Assembly: GCF_014643515.1 (NCBI RefSeq)
Contig: NZ_BMJP01000002.1
Coordinates: 434,001-498,000, forward strand
DNA length: 64,000 nucleotides
Direction: 5' to 3'
Source of the DNA: Sphingomonas prati
GTDB lineage: Bacteria; Pseudomonadota; Alphaproteobacteria; Sphingomonadales; Sphingomonadaceae
Numbering within the stretch: position 1 is the stretch's first letter; each line of letters opens with the position of its first letter. The notes beneath the pieces are model-generated. The model did not search any database, was not told where the DNA came from, and saw only the letters and a list, made by a program, of their open reading frames with translations. A program made the translations under genes and the position numbers. Shown here piece after piece: positions 1-9,405 of the stretch.

Positions 1-1280
1 ACGCCGGCGATGTCCTGACCATCGATCGTGATGCGGCCGCCGGTGATGTCGTAGAAGCGGAACATGAGGCGGGCGAGCGTCGACTTGCCCGCGCCGGATG
101 ACCCGACCACCGCCAACGTGTGGCCGGCCGGCACGTCGAGGTCGATGCCGTGCAGGATCGTGCGATCGTCGTCATAGCCGAACCGGACATGATCGAACCG
201 GATCGCAGCCCCGGACACGGCGAGCGCGGGGGCGTCGGGCGCGTCGACGACCTCCGATGGGGTGTCGATGAGGTCGAACATCGCACGCATGTCGATCGCG
301 CCCTGGCGAAGCGTGCGGTAGACCATGCCGAGCAGGTCGAGCGGGCGGAACAGCTGGGCGAGCAGCGTGCTGACCAGCACCGCGTCGCCGGCCGAGAAGC
401 GCCCGCGCGACCAGCCCCACACGACGAAGCCCATGCCGCCCGCCATCATCAGATTGGTGATGAGCGACTGACCGATGTTGAGATAGGCGAGCGACGTTTC
501 GTTCTTCACCGCGGCGCCGGCGTAGAGCGTCATCGCACGGTCGTAGCGGCGCGCCTCGCGCTCCTCCGCGCCGAAATATTTGACCGTCTCGAAGTTGAGC
601 AGCGAGTCGACCGCGTGCGCCACCGCGCCGGTGTCGAGGTCGTTCATCTGTTCGCGCAGCTTGTTGCGCCAGTCGGTCACGACGCGGGTGTAGGCGATGT
701 AGAGCACGACCATGACCAGCGTGGCGACGACCAGTTCCCAGCCGAACCGCGATCCGAAGATCTGCAGCACCAGCCCCAGTTCGAGGAAGGTCGGCGCGAT
801 GTTGAACAGCAGGAAGTAGAGCATCGTGTCGATGCTCTTGGTGCCGCGTTCGACGACCTTGGTGACCGCGCCGGTGCGGCGGTTGAGATGGAAGCGCAGC
901 GACAGCGCGTGGAGGTGGCGGAACACGCTGGCCGCCAGTCGGCGGGTCGCGTCCTGCCCCACCCGTTCGAACACCGCGTTGCGCAGATTGTCGAACAGCA
1001 CGCTGGCGAAGCGCGCGGCGGCATAGCCCACCACGAGCATCAGGACGAGGAACACGGTTTGCGATCCGCCGGGCAGGCCCATCGCATCCACCGCGCCCTT
1101 CAGCGCGAACGGCGCGCCGTAGACCTGCACCGCTTTCGACGCGAGGACGAACAACAATGCGACGACGATGCGGACGCGCAGCGCCGGCGAATCCTTCGGC
1201 CAGAGATAGGGCAGAAAGCGGGCGAAGGTCCGAAAACCCTTGTCGGGCATCGGCGCGGCGGGGGCGGTGTCTGGCGGCAT
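1..1280 (-). CDS. Atm1/HMT1-type ABC exporter (permease-ATPase), 3' end outside window
   Basis: The leftward reading frame is open from the ATG at 1280 to the window edge, giving the first ~426 residues of a fused membrane-ATPase half transporter. The start reads MPPDTAPAAPMPDKGFRTF. A multi-helix ABC transmembrane domain follows, with the Atm1-like stretch DLDTGAVAHAVDSLLNFETV. The nucleotide-binding domain then begins, and its Walker A GSSGAGKST is visible at about residue 390. The signature motif, Walker B and H-loop lie beyond the edge. The family exports glutathione-linked sulfur or metal species across the inner membrane and is common in alphaproteobacteria; the exact substrate is inferred only. 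Truncation is due to the window boundary, not mutation. Confidence 0.88.
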   Translation of the reverse strand, partial: MPPDTAPAAPMPDKGFRTFARFLPYLWPKDSPALRVRIVVALLFVLASKAVQVYGAPFALKGAVDAMGLPGGSQTVFLVLMLVVGYAAARFASVLFDNLRNAVFERVGQDATRRLAASVFRHLHALSLRFHLNRRTGAVTKVVERGTKSIDTMLYFLLFNIAPTFLELGLVLQIFGSRFGWELVVATLVMVVLYIAYTRVVTDWRNKLREQMNDLDTGAVAHAVDSLLNFETVKYFGAEEREARRYDRAMTLYAGAAVKNETSLAYLNIGQSLITNLMMAGGMGFVVWGWSRGRFSAGDAVLVSTLLAQLFRPLDLLGMVYRTLRQGAIDMRAMFDLIDTPSEVVDAPDAPALAVSGAAIRFDHVRFGYDDDRTILHGIDLDVPAGHTLAVVGSSGAGKSTLARLMFRFYDITGGRITIDGQDIAG

Positions 1281-1325
1281 TCCGTCGTAGATAGGGCTTT
1301 TCGCGCGCGGCACCAACGACGGCGT

Positions 1326-1350
1326 GGAACCGGAAAGCGCAGGGCCGGTT
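1326..1350 (+). promoter_or_regulatory. Candidate EcfG-type (general stress response) promoter
   Basis: GGAAC at 1326-1330 is followed after 17 bases by GTT at 1348-1350. This resembles the alphaproteobacterial EcfG consensus (GGAAC, 16-17 bases, cGTT). It lies about 30 bp upstream of the small ORF at 1379. The motif is short and could occur by chance. Confidence 0.3.
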
Positions 1351-1378
1351 TCGACGCCATTCAAATGGGGCAGATGCG

Positions 1379-1612
1379 ATGGAACCGATCCTCTACGTGC
1401 TGGCGATCATGGGGTGTGGCGACGGCCAGAGCCGGTGCGAGCAAGTGCGCGTGGAGCCGGCGCGCTACAGCTCGGTCGTGGCATGCCGGGCGGCCGCACC
1501 GGGGGCGCTGATGCGCAGTACGGACCTGTCCTACCCGGTGGTGGTCAGCGAATGCCGGACCACGCAGCAGGTCGCGGCGGTTGCGACGCCGACGCAAACG
1601 GCGTCGCGCTGA
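1379..1612 (+). CDS. Small cysteine-containing hypothetical protein (77 aa)
   Basis: An ATG start is preceded by a purine-rich GGGGCAG. The product begins MEPILYVLAIMGCGDGQSRC and has four cysteines (GCG, RCEQV, VACRA, ECRTT), which suggests disulfides in an exported protein with a short N-terminal hydrophobic segment. I recognise the pattern as a conserved sphingomonad hypothetical but know no function. It stands alone between the divergent ABC exporter and a small lipoprotein. A possible EcfG promoter lies upstream. The ORF is short, so some doubt remains that it is expressed. Confidence 0.6.
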   Translation: MEPILYVLAIMGCGDGQSRCEQVRVEPARYSSVVACRAAAPGALMRSTDLSYPVVVSECRTTQQVAAVATPTQTASR

Positions 1613-1790
1613 ACGGGACCTCGTTCGCAGCGAGCGTGTTGCCGGGCATGGCCATTTGTGTCGGTGCTCGGGGGGCCCAGCGCATAACGACGTCCCTGCC
1701 CCAGTGCCCCTCGCCGTGCCGTCCTGCGACCAATATCAACGGTTTGAGCCGCTCATTGTAAACTGCGTGCGCTTCTGATCTGTAGCGCAC

Positions 1791-2168
1791 ATGGCTTCCG
1801 GTTCGTCGTCGCTCGCCGCCGCAATTGCCTGCCTTGCGCTGAGCGGGTGCAGCGGGGGACCATCACATGATGGCATTTTTAACAATATCGACGACGATGA
1901 TCTTGCTATCCGTCGCCATGAGGCGGCGTGGCGTGCCGCGCTCGGCCAGAACCCGACTGTCTCACGCATCGACAAAGTTGTGCGCGACCAGGGTGGGTCA
2001 TGCTCGACCGGGGGTTCCGGCGGTTTCAGTTGCGCGGCAGTGGTGAAACCTCGCTGGCCGTCCGTCTTCACGCTCGCGATCCAATGGACGCTCGGGTTCG
2101 AGCGCCGGGAGAACGGGCGCGTCTCCGCAGTGCGAGCAGACCGCACGAAGCTCGGCTGGGATTTATAG
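1791..2168 (+). CDS. Putative small lipoprotein (125 aa)
   Basis: The N-terminus (SSLAAAIACLALSGCSGG) is a lipoprotein signal peptide with lipobox LSGC, so the mature protein would be lipidated at Cys20 or so. The mature part is hydrophilic, contains two more cysteines (GGSCS, FSCAA), and has the string TVSRIDKVVRDQGGSC. No family is recognised. No clear Shine-Dalgarno is visible before the ATG. The two-cysteine globular domain resembles the many small periplasmic lipoproteins of sphingomonads. Function unknown. Confidence 0.6.
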   Translation: MASGSSSLAAAIACLALSGCSGGPSHDGIFNNIDDDDLAIRRHEAAWRAALGQNPTVSRIDKVVRDQGGSCSTGGSGGFSCAAVVKPRWPSVFTLAIQWTLGFERRENGRVSAVRADRTKLGWDL

Positions 2169-2242
2169 GCAGCTGACACAGACTCTTCTATCGGCCAGCA
2201 GAAGTGATCGCCTCGCTTACACTCGCGCCGTGAGCGGCGATC

Positions 2243-2911
2243 TCAAGCGCGCGGGCCGAACAGCGCGGTGCCGATGCGGACATGGGTGGCGCCGATCAGG
2301 ACGGCGGTTTCGTAATCTTCCGACATGCCCATGCTGAGCCCGGCTAGACCATGGTCACGGGCGAGTTTCGCGAGCAGCGCGAAATAGGGGGCGGCCTCGA
2401 CCGATGCGGGCGGGACGGCCATGAGGCCGGCGACGGGTAGCTCGGCGGTGCGCGCCTGGGTGAGCAGAGCGGGCAGGTCGGCGATCGGACAGCCGCCCTT
2501 CTGTTCCTCCGCGCCGATGTTGACCTGAATGAAGCAGTCGGGCCGGCGATCGGCCTTGTCCATGGCGCGGGCGAGTGCGGTGACGAGCGAGGGGCGGTCG
2601 ACGCTGTGGATCGCATCGAACAGCGCGACGGCGGCGTCGGCCTTGTTCGATTGCAACTGCCCGACGAGGTGGAGCGCGATGTCGCCATGCCCCTCACGGA
2701 GCGCCGGCCATTTCGATTCGGCTTCCTGGACGCGGTTTTCGCCATAGGCGCGGTGGCCGGCGGCGATCAGCGGGGCGATCTCGTCCGCGCTCCGCGTCTT
2801 GGTGACCGCGATCAGCGTGACCGGGTGCGGCGCGGGGCGCAACGCGGCGGCGCGCGCGATGCGGGTGGTGGCGTCGGCCAGGCGGGCGGCGGGGGACGTA
2901 TCGGAGTTCAT
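2243..2911 (-). CDS. YggS/PROSC family pyridoxal-phosphate homeostasis protein
   Basis: A 222-residue single-domain alanine-racemase-fold protein of the YggS family, which binds PLP and buffers free PLP in the cytoplasm. The PLP lysine is in LIAVTKTRSADEI, followed by the family motif AYGENRVQEAESKWP. The downstream pieces LHLVGQLQSNKA, FIQVNIGAEEQKGG and LSMGMSEDYETAV are characteristic. The start was set at ATG 2911 (MNSDTSPAARL), which gives the usual family length; a longer frame upstream would add 20 atypical residues. It is divergent from the ThiE-like gene with only 22 bp between starts, so both promoters must overlap that gene pair. Confidence 0.93.
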   Translation of the reverse strand: MNSDTSPAARLADATTRIARAAALRPAPHPVTLIAVTKTRSADEIAPLIAAGHRAYGENRVQEAESKWPALREGHGDIALHLVGQLQSNKADAAVALFDAIHSVDRPSLVTALARAMDKADRRPDCFIQVNIGAEEQKGGCPIADLPALLTQARTAELPVAGLMAVPPASVEAAPYFALLAKLARDHGLAGLSMGMSEDYETAVLIGATHVRIGTALFGPRA

Positions 2912-2933
2912 CGCGCGCGCTATACAGGGGCCG

Positions 2934-3461
2934 ATGCCGACGCGCCACGCCCGTACGCCAGCACTTCCCACGCTGTGGCTGATGACCGACCCGCGGATGG
3001 GCGAGGCGATGTGGCCGGCGATCGAACGGCTGCCGCGCGGGGCGGGCGTGATCTTTCGCCATTACGGCGTCGCGGGGCGGCGGACCTTGTACGAGCGGGT
3101 GCGGCGGATCGCGCGGCGGCGGGGGCTGGTGCTGGTGCTGGCCGGGACGCCGGTGCAGGCGCGCGGCTGGCGGGCGGACGGGGTACATGGCGGGGCCGCT
3201 GGTGCGGCGCGGATCCGGACGATGGGCGCGCATGATGCGGCGGAACTGGTGCGGGCGTGGCGGCGCGGGGCGCACTGCGTGCTGCTGTCGCCGGTGTTCG
3301 CAACGCGGTCGCATGCGGGGGCCGCGGGCCTGGGCCGGGTGCGGTTCGGGTTGCTGGCGCGGCAGTCGCGCGTGCCGGTCGTGGCGCTGGGCGGGATGGA
3401 TCCGGCGCGAGCACGGGGGTTGCCGGCTTATGGGTGGGCCGGGATCGATGCGTTTCTGTAA
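2934..3461 (+). CDS. Thiamine-phosphate synthase-like (ThiE/TenI fold) protein
   Basis: A 175-residue protein with the TIM-barrel pattern of the ThiE/TenI superfamily. LWLMTDPRMG forms the first strand, RADGVHGG occupies the place of the ThiE GVHLGQ loop, and HCVLLSPVFATRSHAGAAGLG plus VPVVALGGMDPARA match the C-terminal phosphate-binding strands. It is shorter than a typical ThiE (about 205-220 residues), and the substrate-binding loops are poorly conserved, with many arginines. It may therefore be a TenI-like or regulatory paralogue rather than the main thiamine-phosphate synthase. No other thiamine gene is nearby. Fold assignment is fairly sure; catalytic activity is uncertain. Confidence 0.75.
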   Translation: MPTRHARTPALPTLWLMTDPRMGEAMWPAIERLPRGAGVIFRHYGVAGRRTLYERVRRIARRRGLVLVLAGTPVQARGWRADGVHGGAAGAARIRTMGAHDAAELVRAWRRGAHCVLLSPVFATRSHAGAAGLGRVRFGLLARQSRVPVVALGGMDPARARGLPAYGWAGIDAFL

Positions 3462-3488
3462 GGGCTCGGCGAGAGCGTCGAGCCGGGA

Positions 3489-4232
3489 TCAGAAGCGGAA
3501 GGCGGTCCCGATGTAGAGTGCCTGACTGTCGCGACGCTGGTCGGCGGTCGCGTCGAGCCGCTCGCGCTGCGTCTTGTAACGCAGGCCGCCGGCCAGATCG
3601 AGGTTGCGGGTGAGCGCATAGGCGCCGCCGAGGTCGACCGAATAGGTCTGATCCGCGCCGAGCAGCGACGGGCGCGAGCCCGTCACGCGATCCGCACCAA
3701 GCTGCAGCTTGGTGCTCCACTTGCGGTTCGTGTAGCTGACGCCGAGGTCGATCGCCTCGTTGTCGATCGGGAGCAGATTGCCCTCGGTCTTGGCGAAATC
3801 GCCGGACAGCGCGAACTTCTTCCAGCCGACCGACGCGCCCAGGCTGTACGCCGACGGGGCGAGCGACAGGTTGGCGACGTTGGTGATGATGCCGGCGCGC
3901 TGCGCCTCGATCCGCGCATTGGCGGCGCGCGCGCGGACCGCGACGGTGACGGCGCGGCGGCTGCCGATCGTGGTGGACGGCGTGAAGCGGAACCCGCTGC
4001 TGTTCAGACCCGACATGCCGGCCAGCGCAGCGCGGCGCGGATCGGCGGCGGCGGGGGTGAACGACCCGATGCCGCTGGCCGACGGAAGCGAGATGCCCGA
4101 GGCACCGGAAATGCGACGACGCTGCGTTGCCGCGTCGGCGCCCGACGGAAGGGCGACGGACGCAAGCAGGACGAGCGCACCCAGTGCCCCCGTCATCCCA
4201 GCAATGGCGTGATTCGCCGCCATGGTCCTCAT
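3489..4232 (-). CDS. Outer-membrane beta-barrel protein, porin-like
   Basis: The 247-residue product has a signal peptide (AGALVLLASVALPSGADA-like, cleavage after ADA). A low-complexity Ser/Gly/Ala stretch follows, and the second half has alternating residues typical of beta strands (YSLGASVGWKKFALSGDFAK, YSVDLGGAYALTRNLDL). It ends in LYIGTAFRF, with the terminal Phe of outer-membrane proteins recognised by BamA. The start is ATG 4232 with GGGGTG upstream; a second ATG 9 bases later is also possible. It stands alone. Ligand or role cannot be read from the sequence. Confidence 0.75.
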   Translation of the reverse strand: MRTMAANHAIAGMTGALGALVLLASVALPSGADAATQRRRISGASGISLPSASGIGSFTPAAADPRRAALAGMSGLNSSGFRFTPSTTIGSRRAVTVAVRARAANARIEAQRAGIITNVANLSLAPSAYSLGASVGWKKFALSGDFAKTEGNLLPIDNEAIDLGVSYTNRKWSTKLQLGADRVTGSRPSLLGADQTYSVDLGGAYALTRNLDLAGGLRYKTQRERLDATADQRRDSQALYIGTAFRF

Positions 4233-4445
4233 TCCCTGCACCCCTTGCAAACCCCGCTAGCACATGGCGGTTGCCCGTCACCAGCGAGCCCCGCAAATAT
4301 CGGCAGCCCTGTTGCATCAACTCCACAATCTGGGTTCGGGCGGACTGCAGGGGCGCGTGCTTGCGGGCGTAGGCCGAGGCTCTATAACAAGGGCGATCCC
4401 GTCGTCTTCGGACGACCCTGCCCTGTTGCCTATCGAGGTACCGTC

Positions 4446-4880
4446 ATGCGTCTGTTCACCCCCGCGCTCATCCTCGGCCTCGTCGCGCTTACCGCATGCG
4501 GCGGCGGCAAAGACAAGGCGCGCATCGCGACCGCGATGGCCCCGTCGCGCGTGACGACGATCGGGGTGAACAGCTATCTGTGGCGCGCCGCGCTCGACAC
4601 GCTGTCGTTCATGCCGATGGGGCAGGTCGATTCCAACGGCGGCGTGATCGTGACCGACTGGTACCAGAACCCGGCGCTGCCGTCCGAGCGGATGAAGGTG
4701 ACGGTATCGATCCTCGACCAGGACCTGCGCGCCGACGCGTTGCGCGTCGCGGCATCGCGCGAAGTGTATCAGGGCGGGCGCTGGGCGGAGGCGCCGGTGC
4801 AGGCGGCCACCGTGCAGAAGCTGGAAGAGGTGATCCTGACCAAGGCCCGCGACCTGCGCCGTACCGCCGTTGCCGGCTGA
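4446..4880 (+). CDS. DUF3576 family lipoprotein
   Basis: A 144-residue lipoprotein with lipobox LTAC ([11 protein letters not shown]). The mature part ([53 protein letters not shown]) is typical of DUF3576, a periplasmic or outer-membrane lipoprotein family found beside leuS and lptE in alphaproteobacteria. It is the first gene of a tight DUF3576-leuS-lptE-holA run; leuS starts 7 bp after its stop. Its role is unknown. Co-location with LptE hints at outer-membrane biogenesis, which is inference only. Confidence 0.87.
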   Translation: MRLFTPALILGLVALTACGGGKDKARIATAMAPSRVTTIGVNSYLWRAALDTLSFMPMGQVDSNGGVIVTDWYQNPALPSERMKVTVSILDQDLRADALRVAASREVYQGGRWAEAPVQAATVQKLEEVILTKARDLRRTAVAG

Positions 4881-4887
4881 TCCGCGC

Positions 4888-7485
4888 GTGACGATTGAAG
4901 GCCAGACGACGGGAGGGCCGCAGGGGTCCGCCCCGGTGCGGTTCAACGCGCTCGACGCCGATCCGCGCTGGCAGGTGATTTGGGCGGAACGCGGGACGTT
5001 CGAGGCGGACGACGCGAGCCCGAAGCCCAAAAGCTACGTGCTGGAGATGTTCCCCTATCCGTCCGGGCGGATCCACATGGGGCATGTCCGCAACTATACG
5101 ATGGGCGACGTGCTGGCGCGCTATCGCCGGATGACGGGGCACGAGGTGCTGCACCCGATGGGGTGGGACGCGTTCGGGATGCCCGCCGAGAACGCCGCGA
5201 TGGAGAAGGGTGTCCATCCGGGCGCCTGGACGCGCGCGAACATCGCCGACATGCGGACCCAGCTGAAACGGCTGGGCTTCGCGCTCGACTGGAGCCGCGA
5301 GCTGGCCACGTGCGAGCCGGATTATTACGGGCAGGAACAGGCGCTGTTCCTCGACCTGTTCGCGCATGGGCTGGTGTACCGCAAGGAAAGCGCGGTGAAC
5401 TGGGACCCGGTCGACCATACGGTGCTGGCCAACGAACAGGTGATCGACGGACGCGGATGGCGGTCGGGCGCGCTGGTGGAACGGCGCAAGCTGAGCCAGT
5501 GGTTCCTGCGGATCACCGATTTCGCGGACGACCTGCTCGCCGGGCTAGGTGACCTGGACCAGTGGCCCGCCAAGGTGCGGACGATGCAGGAGAACTGGAT
5601 CGGCAAGAGCCGCGGGTTGAAGTTTCGGTTCGATATCAGCGATCCGTTGCCCGGGCATGAGACGCTGGAAGTCTTCACGACGCGGCCGGACACGATCTTC
5701 GGCGCGAGTTTCGCGGCGATCGCGGCGGATCACCCGATCGCGCAGGCGCTGGCCGCGAACGATCCGGCGCTGGTCGACTTCATCGCGGCGTGCAAGCGGA
5801 CCGGGACCGCGGCGGCCGAGGTCGAGACGGCGGAGAAGCTGGGCTTCGATACCGGACTGCGCGTGGTGCATCCGTTCGATCCGGATTGGACGCTGCCGCT
5901 GTTCGTCGCGAACTTCGTGTTGATGGAATATGGCACGGGCGCGGTGTTCGGCGTGCCGGCGCACGACCAGCGCGATCTGGATTTCGCGCGGAAGTACCAG
6001 CTGCCCGTGACCCGCGTCGTGGCGGCCAGCGCCGATCTGGCGGATGCACCGGTGGGCGACGAGGCGGACAGTGCGCCTGGTGTGCTGGTGCAGTCGCGGT
6101 TCCTGGACGGCATGACCGTGGAGGCCGGGAAGGCGGAGGTCATCGCGCGGGCGGAGGCCAGCTGCTGGGGCGAAGGCACCACCGTGTGGCGGCTGCGCGA
6201 CTGGGGCGTGTCGCGGCAACGTTACTGGGGCACGCCGATCCCAATCGTGCATTGCGACGCGTGCGGCGTGGTGCCGGTGCCGACCGAGCAGCTGCCGGTC
6301 GTGCTGCCGGAGGACGTGACGTTCGACGTGCCGGGCAATCCGCTCGATCGCCATCCGACGTGGAAGCATGTCGATTGCCCGGCGTGCGGGGCACCGGCGC
6401 GGCGCGAGACCGATACGCTCGATACGTTCGTCGATTCGTCCTGGTACTTCATTCGCTTCGCCAGCCAGCCGGACGACAAGCCGTTCGACAAGGCGGTGGC
6501 CGAACAGTGGCTGCCGGTGGGGCAGTATATCGGCGGGGTCGAGCATGCCATCCTGCATCTGCTCTATGCGCGGTTCTGGACGCGCGCGCTGAACCGGATC
6601 GGGCGGCTGGACGTGGCGGAGCCCTTCGCCGGATTGTTCACGCAGGGGATGGTGACGCACGAGACCTATTCCCGCACGGTCGAGGAACGGACCGAAACGG
6701 GCGAAGTGCTGACCGTGCCGAAATGGCTGTCGCCCGATGATATCGAGCGGCGCGACGAGGGTGTGTTCGAGACGGCGACGGGCTTGGCCGTAACGGTCGG
6801 CCGCGTCGAGAAGATGTCCAAGTCCAAGAAGAACACGATCGATCCGGGGCCGATCGTCGACCAGTACGGCGCGGACGCGGTGCGGTGGTTCATGCTGTCC
6901 GACAGCCCGCCGGAGCGCGACCTGCCCTGGAGCGAGGCCGGGATCGAGGGTGCGTGGCGGCTGGTACAGCGCGTGTGGCGGCTGACCGAGCCGGGTGCGG
7001 CGGGTGACGGGGCTGCGCCGAAGCTGGAGCGGCTGCGGCATCGCACGATCCAGGGTATTGCGGACGATATCGACGCGCTGCAGTTCAATAAGGCGGTGGC
7101 CAAGCTGTTCAGCTTCGTCGCGGCGCTGGAGAAGGCCCCCGCGGGTCCGGACCGGGCGCGGGCGGCGGAGACGCTGATCCTGCTCGTCGCGCCGATGGTG
7201 CCGCATCTGGCGGAGGAAGCGTGGGCGAGGCTGGGTCGCGACGGGCTGGTCGCCGATGCGGCGTGGCCGGCGGTCGACCCGGCGATGCTGGTCGACGATC
7301 AGGTCACGATCGCGGTACAGGTGAACGGCAAGCTGCGCGATACGCTGACGGCCGCGAAGGACGCGGACAAGGGCGCGCTGGAGGCGATGGCGATGGCATC
7401 CGAGAAGGTGATCCGCGTGCTGGACGGCGCGACCCCGCGCAAGATCGTGGTGGTGCCCGGCCGCCTCGTGAATATCGTCGCATGA
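4888..7485 (+). CDS. leuS: Leucyl-tRNA synthetase
   Basis: An 865-residue class I synthetase charging tRNA-Leu. The HIGH motif appears as HMGH in [16 protein letters not shown], and the KMSKS loop as [12 protein letters not shown]. The CP1 editing domain ([32 protein letters not shown]) lies between them, and an anticodon-binding domain plus C-terminal extension ends the protein. The GTG at 4888 was chosen as start because it gives no overlap with the preceding gene and the usual N-terminus. A TTG at 4870 would add six residues. lptE overlaps its stop by ATGA. Confidence 0.97.
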   Translation: MTIEGQTTGGPQGSAPVRFNALDADPRWQVIWAERGTFEADDASPKPKSYVLEMFPYPSGRIHMGHVRNYTMGDVLARYRRMTGHEVLHPMGWDAFGMPAENAAMEKGVHPGAWTRANIADMRTQLKRLGFALDWSRELATCEPDYYGQEQALFLDLFAHGLVYRKESAVNWDPVDHTVLANEQVIDGRGWRSGALVERRKLSQWFLRITDFADDLLAGLGDLDQWPAKVRTMQENWIGKSRGLKFRFDISDPLPGHETLEVFTTRPDTIFGASFAAIAADHPIAQALAANDPALVDFIAACKRTGTAAAEVETAEKLGFDTGLRVVHPFDPDWTLPLFVANFVLMEYGTGAVFGVPAHDQRDLDFARKYQLPVTRVVAASADLADAPVGDEADSAPGVLVQSRFLDGMTVEAGKAEVIARAEASCWGEGTTVWRLRDWGVSRQRYWGTPIPIVHCDACGVVPVPTEQLPVVLPEDVTFDVPGNPLDRHPTWKHVDCPACGAPARRETDTLDTFVDSSWYFIRFASQPDDKPFDKAVAEQWLPVGQYIGGVEHAILHLLYARFWTRALNRIGRLDVAEPFAGLFTQGMVTHETYSRTVEERTETGEVLTVPKWLSPDDIERRDEGVFETATGLAVTVGRVEKMSKSKKNTIDPGPIVDQYGADAVRWFMLSDSPPERDLPWSEAGIEGAWRLVQRVWRLTEPGAAGDGAAPKLERLRHRTIQGIADDIDALQFNKAVAKLFSFVAALEKAPAGPDRARAAETLILLVAPMVPHLAEEAWARLGRDGLVADAAWPAVDPAMLVDDQVTIAVQVNGKLRDTLTAAKDADKGALEAMAMASEKVIRVLDGATPRKIVVVPGRLVNIVA

Positions 7486-7985
7486 GGCGCCTGCGCTTCG
7501 TCCTGGCGGTGTTGGCTGCCCCGGTGATGCTGTCCGGATGCGGGCTGCGGCCGGTCTATGCCGGTGGTGGAAGCGGCCCTGTGGCGACGGCGCTGGCCGA
7601 TGTTGCGGTCGCGCCGATCCCGGGCAAGGCGGGCTATTTCATGCAGGGTGCGCTGGCGACCCGGCTGACCGGCGGCGCGGGTGCCAAGACGCGGGTCGAG
7701 GTCGAGCTGGACGACCAGATCACCGGGTTCGGCATCCGGACCGACCAGGCCGTGACGCGCGAGCGGCGGACTCTCCGCGCGCGCTACCGGCTGGTCGATG
7801 CGACGGCGGGCACGGTGCTGCTCGACGCGACCGCCAGTTCGGATGCGGGCATCGACGTGGTGAGTTCGGAATATGCACTGATCGCGGCCGAGGAGACGGC
7901 GCTGGAACGGCTGTCGGGCGACATCGCGGACCAGATCGTGGCGCGCCTCGCGCTCTATGCGCAGCGGACGGCACCACCCAAGTGA
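7482..7985 (+). CDS. lptE: LPS-assembly lipoprotein LptE
   Basis: A 167-residue lipoprotein with a clear signal and lipobox ([13 protein letters not shown]). The GLRPVY string after the lipidated cysteine is characteristic of LptE, the plug of the LptD barrel that inserts lipopolysaccharide into the outer membrane. The mature domain contains [14 protein letters not shown] and ends with a helical segment. It overlaps leuS by ATGA and holA by GTGA, so the three are translationally coupled. The leuS-lptE-holA order is widely conserved in proteobacteria, which supports the call. Confidence 0.9.
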   Translation: MRRLRFVLAVLAAPVMLSGCGLRPVYAGGGSGPVATALADVAVAPIPGKAGYFMQGALATRLTGGAGAKTRVEVELDDQITGFGIRTDQAVTRERRTLRARYRLVDATAGTVLLDATASSDAGIDVVSSEYALIAAEETALERLSGDIADQIVARLALYAQRTAPPK

Positions 7986-9001
7986 TTTTGAAGCGCCCCC
8001 AGATGGAGCGGGCGCTGGACAAGCCGGACCCCGCGGTCCGCATGTTCCTGCTCTACGGACCGGACGAGTCTGGGTCACGCGAGCTTGCCGCGCGGCTGGG
8101 CAAGGCGATGGCGGGGGCCGAGCGGATCGACCTGAGCGGCGCGGGGCTGAAGGCGGACCCGGCGCGGCTGTCGGACGAGGCGATGGCGATGTCGCTGTTC
8201 GGGGACAAGCGCTACATCCGCGTCGAGCCGGCGGGCGACGACATGATCGAGGCGGCCGAGGCGCTGATGGAGGCGCCGGGCGCGGGCAATCCGGTGATCG
8301 TGGTGGCGGGCGCGCTGCGCAAGGATGCCAAACTGGTGAAGCTGGCGACGGCGCGGCTCGATGTGATGGCGTGCATCTCCTACCTGCCCGAGGGGGCGGA
8401 GGCGGACCGCATCGCGCTCGGCATGGGGCAAGCGCGGGGGGTTCGGATGAGCCCGGACATCGCGCAGCGGATGGCGGCGGCGAGCGGCGGGGATCGTGCG
8501 CTGCTGGCGCAGGAGATCGACAAGTTCGCGCTGTTCCTGGATGCGGCGCCGGACCGTCCGGTGGAGCTGGATGCGGTGGGGTTCGCGTCGCTATCCGCCG
8601 ACGCCGAAGAGGGCGACGTTGGCGCTTTGGTGAATGCGACGTTCGATGGGAATCTGGCGGCGCTGGATGCGGCGCTGACCCGGATCGATGCGGCGGGCGA
8701 GGCGATCCCGGTGCTGCGTGCGCTGGTGCGGCGGGTGTTGCTGCTGTCCGCGATCCGGGCGGAGGTGGCCGGTGGGGCGAATGTCACGCAGGCGATGGCG
8801 GGGGCCGGCAAGGCGGTGTTCTTCAAGGAACGCGGGATCGTGGAGCGTCAGGTGACGCGGTGGAGCCCGCCGGCACTGGCACGCGCGCTGGAGCGGCTGG
8901 CGGGGGCTGAGCGGGATGCGAAGTCTTCGAGGTCCGCGGGGGGTGCCGGGTTGGGTGAGGAGCTGTTCGCGATCGGGCGGCAGGCGCGGCGGCGGGGGTA
9001 G
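7982..9001 (+). CDS. holA: DNA polymerase III delta subunit
   Basis: A 339-residue clamp-loader subunit that opens the beta clamp (dnaN lies 18 kb to the right). The start is a GTG whose last bases form the lptE stop (GTGA). The product has FLLYGPDESGSRELA near the N-terminus (a degenerate P-loop-like element of delta), GDKRYIRVEP, RDRALLAQEIDKFALF-type helix III region, and the long collar helices at the end. The position after lptE is the classical one for holA. A GC-rich inverted repeat follows 9 bp after the stop and may end transcription. Confidence 0.92.
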   Translation: MILKRPQMERALDKPDPAVRMFLLYGPDESGSRELAARLGKAMAGAERIDLSGAGLKADPARLSDEAMAMSLFGDKRYIRVEPAGDDMIEAAEALMEAPGAGNPVIVVAGALRKDAKLVKLATARLDVMACISYLPEGAEADRIALGMGQARGVRMSPDIAQRMAAASGGDRALLAQEIDKFALFLDAAPDRPVELDAVGFASLSADAEEGDVGALVNATFDGNLAALDAALTRIDAAGEAIPVLRALVRRVLLLSAIRAEVAGGANVTQAMAGAGKAVFFKERGIVERQVTRWSPPALARALERLAGAERDAKSSRSAGGAGLGEELFAIGRQARRRG

Positions 9002-9009
9002 GTTTTGTT

Positions 9010-9076
9010 GTTCCCCGGCGGAGGCCGGGGCCTTGGTGGAGGGGTTTCACCTAGGCCCCGGCCTTCGCCGGGGAAC
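9010..9076. repeat. Dispersed inverted repeat, family A, copy 1
   Basis: Begins GTTCCCCGGCGGAGGCC and ends with its near-complement GCCTTCGCCGGGGAAC, with a CTAGGCCCC word in the right half. Closely related copies are at 40810-40875 and 60928-60994. The layout (two arms, ~20-base centre) resembles REPIN/MITE-like intergenic elements. Confidence 0.7.
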
Positions 9077-9267
9077 TGTTCGAGGTTAGCCTTCCGGCCT
9101 ATTTAAATCAGCGCTCTCAAGTCCGTCCGTGCCTAGCGCAGTCATGCCACGCTTCTCCGGGCGCAGCCGTGGGGCAATGCGGGCTTCTCGACTGCGCTCG
9201 AAGGGTCCCTCGACTTCGCTGGGGATGGACGGGGTTTTGGTTGTTAGGCTTGGGATTTAGCCCAAAT

Positions 9268-9329
9268 CCGTTTGGTTCGAGCCTGTCGAGAACTCTGCAC
9301 TGAGTTCTCGACAGGCTCGAACCAAACGG
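9268..9329. repeat. Perfect 28-bp inverted repeat
   Basis: The left arm 9268-9295 (begins CCGTTTGGTTCGAGCC) and right arm 9302-9329 are exact complements around a six-base loop. It lies about 75 bp beyond the parB stop. The core word GAGCCTGTCGA recurs in the repeats at 18227 and 28640. A partial terminator role for parB is possible, but there is no T tract. Confidence 0.8.
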
Positions 9330-9405
9330 GTTGGGGGGTTGGACCTCTACTCGTGGGGCTCACCTCGCTCGATTGGCGTAAACCGCAGCCTTCGACGATC
9401 GCCCC

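Larger units (their letters stand above)
9002..9405. other. Non-coding region between convergent holA and parB
   Basis: 404 bp without a credible gene. It contains a 67-bp imperfect inverted repeat (9010-9076), a diffuse patch rich in TCGACTGCGCTCGAAGG-type words (9186-9232), and a perfect 28-bp inverted repeat (9268-9329). The two hairpins probably serve as transcription ends for holA and parB. Confidence 0.7.

Noticed and set aside
5545-7206. Long open frame on the strand opposite leuS
   Set aside because: The composition is the Arg/His/Ala-rich mirror of the leuS codons in high-GC DNA, with no domain or SD. leuS is certain.
9010-9076. CRISPR array
   Set aside because: Repeats are dispersed single hairpins with no regular spacers and no cas genes.
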